A stretch of DNA of 8,534 nucleotides from contig NZ_CAMPGZ010000180.1 of assembly GCF_946885725.1 (NCBI RefSeq), positions 1 through 8,534 of the forward strand, written 5' to 3'. The notes below the pieces were generated by a model. The model saw only the letters and a program-made list of their open reading frames with translations, ran no database searches and was not told where the DNA came from. This document shows positions 5,407-8,534 of this stretch, in pieces. The stretch is from an uncultured Nocardioides sp. GTDB taxonomy: Bacteria > Actinomycetota > Actinomycetes > Propionibacteriales > Nocardioidaceae. The first letter of the stretch is position 1; each line of letters begins with the position of its first letter. The position numbers were made by a program, and so were the translations under genes.

Positions 5407-6891
5407 ATGACGGTCAGCCAGCCGGCCCGCACCCGCGGGCGGCGCCGCCGCTACGTCGTCAACCCGTACCGCGCCACCAAGGTGCCCACGCCGTACGCCC
5501 TGCACCTGATGAACCGGCTCGGCTGCGGCTGGTCACCCGACACGTTCGCGCAGATGCAGGCCCTGGGCGGCCCGACCGCGTGGTTCAACGCGCAGCTCGA
5601 CCCGGCGAGCGTGCCCGAGCACCCGCGGGTGGGCTGGATCGACCGCTGGTTCCCCGAGCTCTGGGAGTCGCCGGCGGTGAAGTTCACCAAGAGCAAGGTC
5701 GGCTACGGGTACGCCGACCAGCTGTCGTCGTGGACGATGCTCCGCCGCATCTACAGCAACCGGCAGGTGCTGGAGACCATGGTCGACTTCTGGTCCAACC
5801 ACCTCCACGTCGGCGCGGTCGGCGGTACGGCGTGGGTCAACCGGGTCGCCTACGACCAGACGATCCGGCAGCACGCGCTCGGCCGGTTCGAGGACCTGCT
5901 GGTCGCGTGCACGCTGCACCCGGCGATGCTCAGCTACCTCGACAACTACCGCTCGGTGCGCGACGCGCCCAACGAGAACCACGGTCGGGAGCTGCTCGAG
6001 CTGCACACCGTCGGGCGGGCGTCCGGCTACACGGAGCAGATGGTCAAGGACTCCGCGGTGATCCTGAGCGGGTGGCGGCTCGACGTCCGCGGCACCTGGG
6101 AGCAGCGCTACAACCCGCGCCAGCACACCACCGGCCCGGTCCAGGTGCTCGGGTTCAGCCACCCCAACGCCGACGCCGACGGCCGCCAGCTCACCCTCGA
6201 CTACCTCCGCTACCTCGCCCACCACCCGGCCACCGCGCGCACGATCGCGACCAAGCTGGTGATCCGCTTCGTGGGCGACTACCCCAGCGCGGCGCTCGTC
6301 GACCGGCTCGCCGGGGTCTACCTCGCGGCCGGCACCAACATCCGCGAGGTGCTGCGGCACCTCGTCGCGAGCCCGGAGTTCCAGCAGTCCGCCGGCAGGA
6401 AGTACCGCACGCCCGTCGACGACCTCGTTGCCACCTGCCGGGCGCTCCAGGTGCGCGCCAAGAAGCCGACCCGGCCGTCGTCGTTCGCCCACCAGATCAC
6501 CCACCAGCACCGGGGGCTGCCGCTGTACCAGTGGCCGCGCCCCGACGGTGCGCCCGAGCGCAACGCCGACTGGGCCTCCGCCGCACGGATGCTGAGCTCG
6601 TTCCGGATGCACTGGGACCTCGCCTCGGGCAGCCGCCCCGGGCGCGACGTCCGCTACCGCAAGCCGACGTACTGGCTGCCGCGCAAGCGGATCCGGCTCG
6701 ACCGGTGGGTCGACCACCTGTCCCGCACGCTGCTCGGGCGTCGGTCGACGCGGACTCAGCTCAAGGCGGTGTGCCAGGCGACCGGCTACAAGCCCGACGA
6801 CAAGATCGACAAGCGCCACCCGCTCGCGCGCGACGGCTTCGTCCGCGTCGCCGCCGTCCTGCTCGACTCACCGGCCCACATGACGCGATGA
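5407..6891 (+). CDS. DUF1800 family protein
   Basis: 494 residues. The ATG has GGGGGAG 6 nt upstream. The DUF1800 signatures are in order: HLMNRLGCGWSPDTFAQM (33-50), MVDFWSNHLHV (125-135), HPAMLSYLDN (171-180), NENHGRELLELHTVG (189-203), GYTEQMV (207-213) and LSGWR (220-224). These continue into SPEFQQSAGRKYRTPVDDLV (322-341) and LPLYQWPRPDGAP (371-383). Length and motif set are complete for the family. The biochemical role of DUF1800 is not established; its genes very often sit beside DUF1501 genes, as here. The N-terminus (RTRGRRRRYVVNP) is highly basic with no hydrophobic stretch, so no signal peptide is visible, unlike the partner. The stop overlaps the next ATG as ATGA (6888-6891), which indicates a coupled operon. 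Confidence 0.92.
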   Translation: MTVSQPARTRGRRRRYVVNPYRATKVPTPYALHLMNRLGCGWSPDTFAQMQALGGPTAWFNAQLDPASVPEHPRVGWIDRWFPELWESPAVKFTKSKVGYGYADQLSSWTMLRRIYSNRQVLETMVDFWSNHLHVGAVGGTAWVNRVAYDQTIRQHALGRFEDLLVACTLHPAMLSYLDNYRSVRDAPNENHGRELLELHTVGRASGYTEQMVKDSAVILSGWRLDVRGTWEQRYNPRQHTTGPVQVLGFSHPNADADGRQLTLDYLRYLAHHPATARTIATKLVIRFVGDYPSAALVDRLAGVYLAAGTNIREVLRHLVASPEFQQSAGRKYRTPVDDLVATCRALQVRAKKPTRPSSFAHQITHQHRGLPLYQWPRPDGAPERNADWASAARMLSSFRMHWDLASGSRPGRDVRYRKPTYWLPRKRIRLDRWVDHLSRTLLGRRSTRTQLKAVCQATGYKPDDKIDKRHPLARDGFVRVAAVLLDSPAHMTR

Positions 6892-8207
6892 CCTCGACAC
6901 CAGAGCCGACAGAGACACCGGAGACACCTGTGACCGAGAGCTGCTGCGAGGAGTTCGAGCGTGTCGCCCGGCTGAGCCGGCGCCGGATGCTCGCCGGCAT
7001 GGCCGCCGCGACCGGTGCCGCCGTCACCGCGTCGGTGTTCGGCGACGCCTTCCGGCAGGTCTCGTTCGCCGCCCCGTCCCGCCGCGCGGGCAGCACCAAC
7101 GTGCTGGTCGTGATCAGCCTGCGCGGCGGCGTCGACGGCCTCGGCGTCGTCGTGCCCCACGGCGACCCCGCCTACTACGCCGCGCGACCGACGATCGGCA
7201 TCCCCGCGGCGACGCTGGTCGGCGCCGACGCGATGTTCGGCCTGCACCCGGCGCTGCGCCCGCTCGAGTGGCTGCTCGCCACCGGCGAGCTCGCGGCCGT
7301 GCACGCGGTCGGCATGGAGGTGCCGAACCGCTCGCACTTCCGCGCCATGGAGGAGATCGAGGACGCCGACCCCACCTCGAGCGTCCGCCGCGGCTGGGTG
7401 AACCGGATGGTCGGGCTCGGTGGCGGCACCCAGCCGTACGACGCCGTCGGCCTCGGCGACCCGGTCACGCCGACCGCGCTCGTGGGCGACGCGCTGTCGC
7501 TGACCGCGGAGAGCCTGGCCGACGTGTCGCTCGCCGGCGCCGACGGGGACTTCCTGAAGCGCCGTCGCCGCCAGCTCCGCACCACCTGGAAGCACACGTC
7601 CGGCGCCCTCGGCGACGCGACCCGGGCCGCGTTGCGCACCGCCGACGACCTGCGCCCGGTCGTGCGTACGCCGTACCGGGCGGACGTGGCGTACCCCAAG
7701 CGCTACCCGGCCGCCGGCCTCGCCGCCGCGCTGCGCGACACCGCCCGGCTGATCAAGGCCGACGTCGGCACCGAGGTGGTCTCGGTCGACTACGGCACCT
7801 GGGACATGCACGCCGACTACGGCGTGCTCGACTCCGGCCGGATGCAGAGCATGCTGACCGGCTTCGCCGGCGCGGTCGACGCGTTCCTGCGCGACCTGGG
7901 CCCGGCCCGGTCGCGGGTGACGGTGGTGACGATCAGCGAGTTCGGCCGCCGGGTCGCGCAGAACGGCAACAACGGCCTGGACCACGGCTGGGGCAACATG
8001 ATGCTGCTGATGGGCGGCGGCGTCCGCGGCGGCTACCACGGCACGTGGCCCGGGCTCGGCTCCGACCGGCTCGTCGACGGCGACCTGCAGGTCACCACCG
8101 ACTACCGCAACGTGCTCGGCGAGGTGGTGGCCCGGCGCTTCCCGGACCGGTCGCCGACGTCGGTGTTCCCCGGGCTGGTCTACCGCCCGATCGGGGTCAT
8201 GCTCTGA
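6888..8207 (+). CDS. DUF1501 family protein with twin-arginine signal
   Basis: 439 residues from the ATG that overlaps the upstream stop. An alternative GTG at 6930 (residue 15) has a GGAG box 6 nt ahead and would give 425 residues. A Tat signal runs LSRRRMLAG (29-37) plus a hydrophobic Ala-rich stretch to about 50, with likely cleavage near VSFA-APS (61/62). The mature part shows DUF1501 hallmarks: LVVISLRGGVDGLGVVVPHG (73-92), MFGLHPALRPL (116-126), the WDMHADYG block (305-312), ISEFGRR (349-355) and NGNNGLDHGWGN (359-370), followed by GGGVRGGYHG. DUF1501 belongs to the alkaline-phosphatase-like superfamily, so the Asp/His/Glu residues in the last three blocks could bind metal. No substrate is known. 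The Tat signal means it folds before export. It works, or at least is made, together with the DUF1800 protein. Confidence 0.92.
   Translation: MTSTPEPTETPETPVTESCCEEFERVARLSRRRMLAGMAAATGAAVTASVFGDAFRQVSFAAPSRRAGSTNVLVVISLRGGVDGLGVVVPHGDPAYYAARPTIGIPAATLVGADAMFGLHPALRPLEWLLATGELAAVHAVGMEVPNRSHFRAMEEIEDADPTSSVRRGWVNRMVGLGGGTQPYDAVGLGDPVTPTALVGDALSLTAESLADVSLAGADGDFLKRRRRQLRTTWKHTSGALGDATRAALRTADDLRPVVRTPYRADVAYPKRYPAAGLAAALRDTARLIKADVGTEVVSVDYGTWDMHADYGVLDSGRMQSMLTGFAGAVDAFLRDLGPARSRVTVVTISEFGRRVAQNGNNGLDHGWGNMMLLMGGGVRGGYHGTWPGLGSDRLVDGDLQVTTDYRNVLGEVVARRFPDRSPTSVFPGLVYRPIGVML
6920..6923 (+). promoter_or_regulatory. Internal ribosome site for an alternative DUF1501 start
   Basis: GGAG lies 6 nt before an in-frame GTG at 6930, while the overlapping ATG at 6888 has no Shine-Dalgarno-like sequence just upstream. 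Codons 1-14 encode only a Thr/Pro/Glu string (MTSTPEPTETPETP). Either start keeps the whole Tat signal. Confidence 0.4.
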
Positions 8208-8216
8208 CCCCGATCG
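8188..8216 (+). terminator. 12-bp hairpin overlapping the DUF1501 stop codon
   Basis: CGATCGGGGTCA (8188-8199) and TGACCCCGATCG (8205-8216) are perfect complements around the loop TGCTC. The TGA stop (8205-8207) is the first triplet of the 3' arm, so the 5' arm encodes the last residues. No U-tract follows. It is the longest perfect inverted repeat I found in the window and probably terminates or stabilises the operon mRNA. Most of the sequence is symmetric, so it could act on the opposite strand too, although no minus-strand gene ends there. Confidence 0.65.
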
Positions 8217-8278
8217 TGGTCATCGGCGGACCCGCCGTACCCGTTGTGGGCTCACGACTCGGAATGCGGCTCCGATGT

Positions 8279-8287
8279 TGGTAGGGT
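8279..8287 (+). promoter_or_regulatory. Candidate extended -10 promoter of the cold-shock gene
   Basis: TGGTAGGGT combines a TGn extension with a TANNNT -10 box (8282-8287). TCGGAA at 8259-8264 is a poor -35 with 17-nt spacing. Transcription from here would start near 8294, inside two nested inverted repeats (CCTGC-ACA-GCAGG at 8290-8302 and TGCAC-AGCAG-GTGCA at 8292-8306). It would give a leader of about 185 nt, a length like that of known cspA-type leaders. Confidence 0.35.
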
Positions 8288-8289
8288 CT

Positions 8290-8480
8290 CCTGCACAGCA
8301 GGTGCAAAGTTCCACAGGCACAACAACGCCTTCATCCAGAAGGTCGACGTCCGCGGAGTTTTTGTGATCCGGCGGCGTTTTCTCTTGAGTCACTGCTCGA
8401 GGGGGCACGGCGTTTCACCGCACCAGCTGCGGGGCCGCCGAAGTGGCGGTTCCAAGCCCCATCAGTAGGAGTAACAGAGC
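8290..8480 (+). other. Long structured 5' leader of the cold-shock gene
   Basis: No large gene lies between 8208 and 8480. The leader holds a small hairpin at 8290-8302, two T-rich patches (GTTTTTG near 8360 and GTTTTCT near 8377), and a strong hairpin GGGGCCGCC-GAAGT-GGCGGTTCC (8431-8453, 9 pairs, two of them G-U). The ribosome site AGGAG is at 8467-8471, 9 nt before the ATG. The GGGG of that hairpin could instead pair with CCCC at 8457-8460, giving an alternative fold. A small ORF (GTG 8364 to TAG 8466-8468, 34 codons) with GGAG 5 nt ahead ends on the csp ribosome site. Enteric cspA leaders act as thermosensors; a similar role here is inference. Confidence 0.4.
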
Positions 8481-8534
8481 ATGGCTCAGGGCACCGTTAA
8501 GTGGTTCAACGCCGAGAAGGGTTTCGGCTTCATT
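8481..8534 (+). CDS. CspA-family cold-shock protein (3' end outside the window)
   Basis: The ATG has AGGAG 9 nt upstream. The 18 visible residues, MAQGTVKWFNAEKGFGFI, are the classic start of the cold-shock domain. They include strand 1 (GTVKWFN) and the RNP1-type KGFGFI that binds single-stranded RNA or DNA through its aromatic residues. Full-length members have about 67-70 residues; the rest is beyond the window. Such proteins act as RNA chaperones, melting mRNA structure in the cold or during growth. The coding start is less GC-rich than the flanking genes (GTT AAG, GGT TTC), as expected of a highly expressed gene using favoured codons. Which csp paralogue it is cannot be told from 18 residues. 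Confidence 0.95.
   Translation, partial: MAQGTVKWFNAEKGFGFI

Noticed and set aside
5580..6887. Extension of the DUF1501 frame upstream to 5580 (875 residues)
   Set aside because: This stretch is the DUF1800 gene in a shifted frame; the Tat signal shows the real N-terminus near 6888-6930.

Overview
The window is very GC-rich DNA with strongly GC-biased third codon positions, frequent GTG starts, stem-loops without U-tracts and TANNNT-type -10 boxes. This points to an actinobacterium. The gene content (a roadblock/small-GTPase pair, a DUF1800-DUF1501 pair and a CspA-like protein beginning MAQGTVKWFNAEKGFGFI) fits Nocardioides or a relative, but that placement is inference. I see no mobile element, CRISPR array, rRNA or tRNA, and the DNA reads as ordinary chromosome.

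Layout. (1) 1-1548 (+): the 3' part of a gene for a membrane-anchored protein with Ig-like repeats outside, one transmembrane helix, a charged coiled coil and a C-terminal PH-like domain inside. (2) 1500-5200 (-): a run of minus-strand genes. Read in the direction of transcription (from 5200 down) they are a secreted or anchored unknown protein (4424-5200), an aminoglycoside-phosphotransferase-fold kinase (3246-4229), a small three-helix membrane protein (2704-3120), an MglA-like small GTPase (1945-2574) and a roadblock/LC7 protein (1500-1943). The last two are one nucleotide apart. The roadblock gene collides tail-to-tail with gene 1, sharing 49 bp. (3) 5201-5406: a divergent intergenic region with candidate promoters both ways. 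(4) 5407-8207 (+): a two-gene operon, DUF1800 then a Tat-signal DUF1501 protein, joined by an ATGA overlap and closed by a 12-bp hairpin containing the stop codon. (5) 8208-8534 (+): a long leader with several hairpins, then the first 18 codons of a cold-shock protein gene running off the window.

How the genes work together. The GTPase and roadblock protein very probably act as a switch and its partner, as in MglA/MglB and in the actinobacterial 'conservon' loci. Here the kinase-like and DUF742 members usual in conservons are absent. The DUF1800 and DUF1501 proteins are a recurrent bacterial pair of unknown biochemical role. Only the DUF1501 partner carries an export signal, so the two may be exported together. 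No wholly new multi-gene system is evident. The most unusual points are the reduced GTPase/roadblock module with a degenerate G4 motif and a TTA second codon, the PH-domain receptor-like protein, the possible piggyback export, and the structured csp leader with a possible small upstream ORF.
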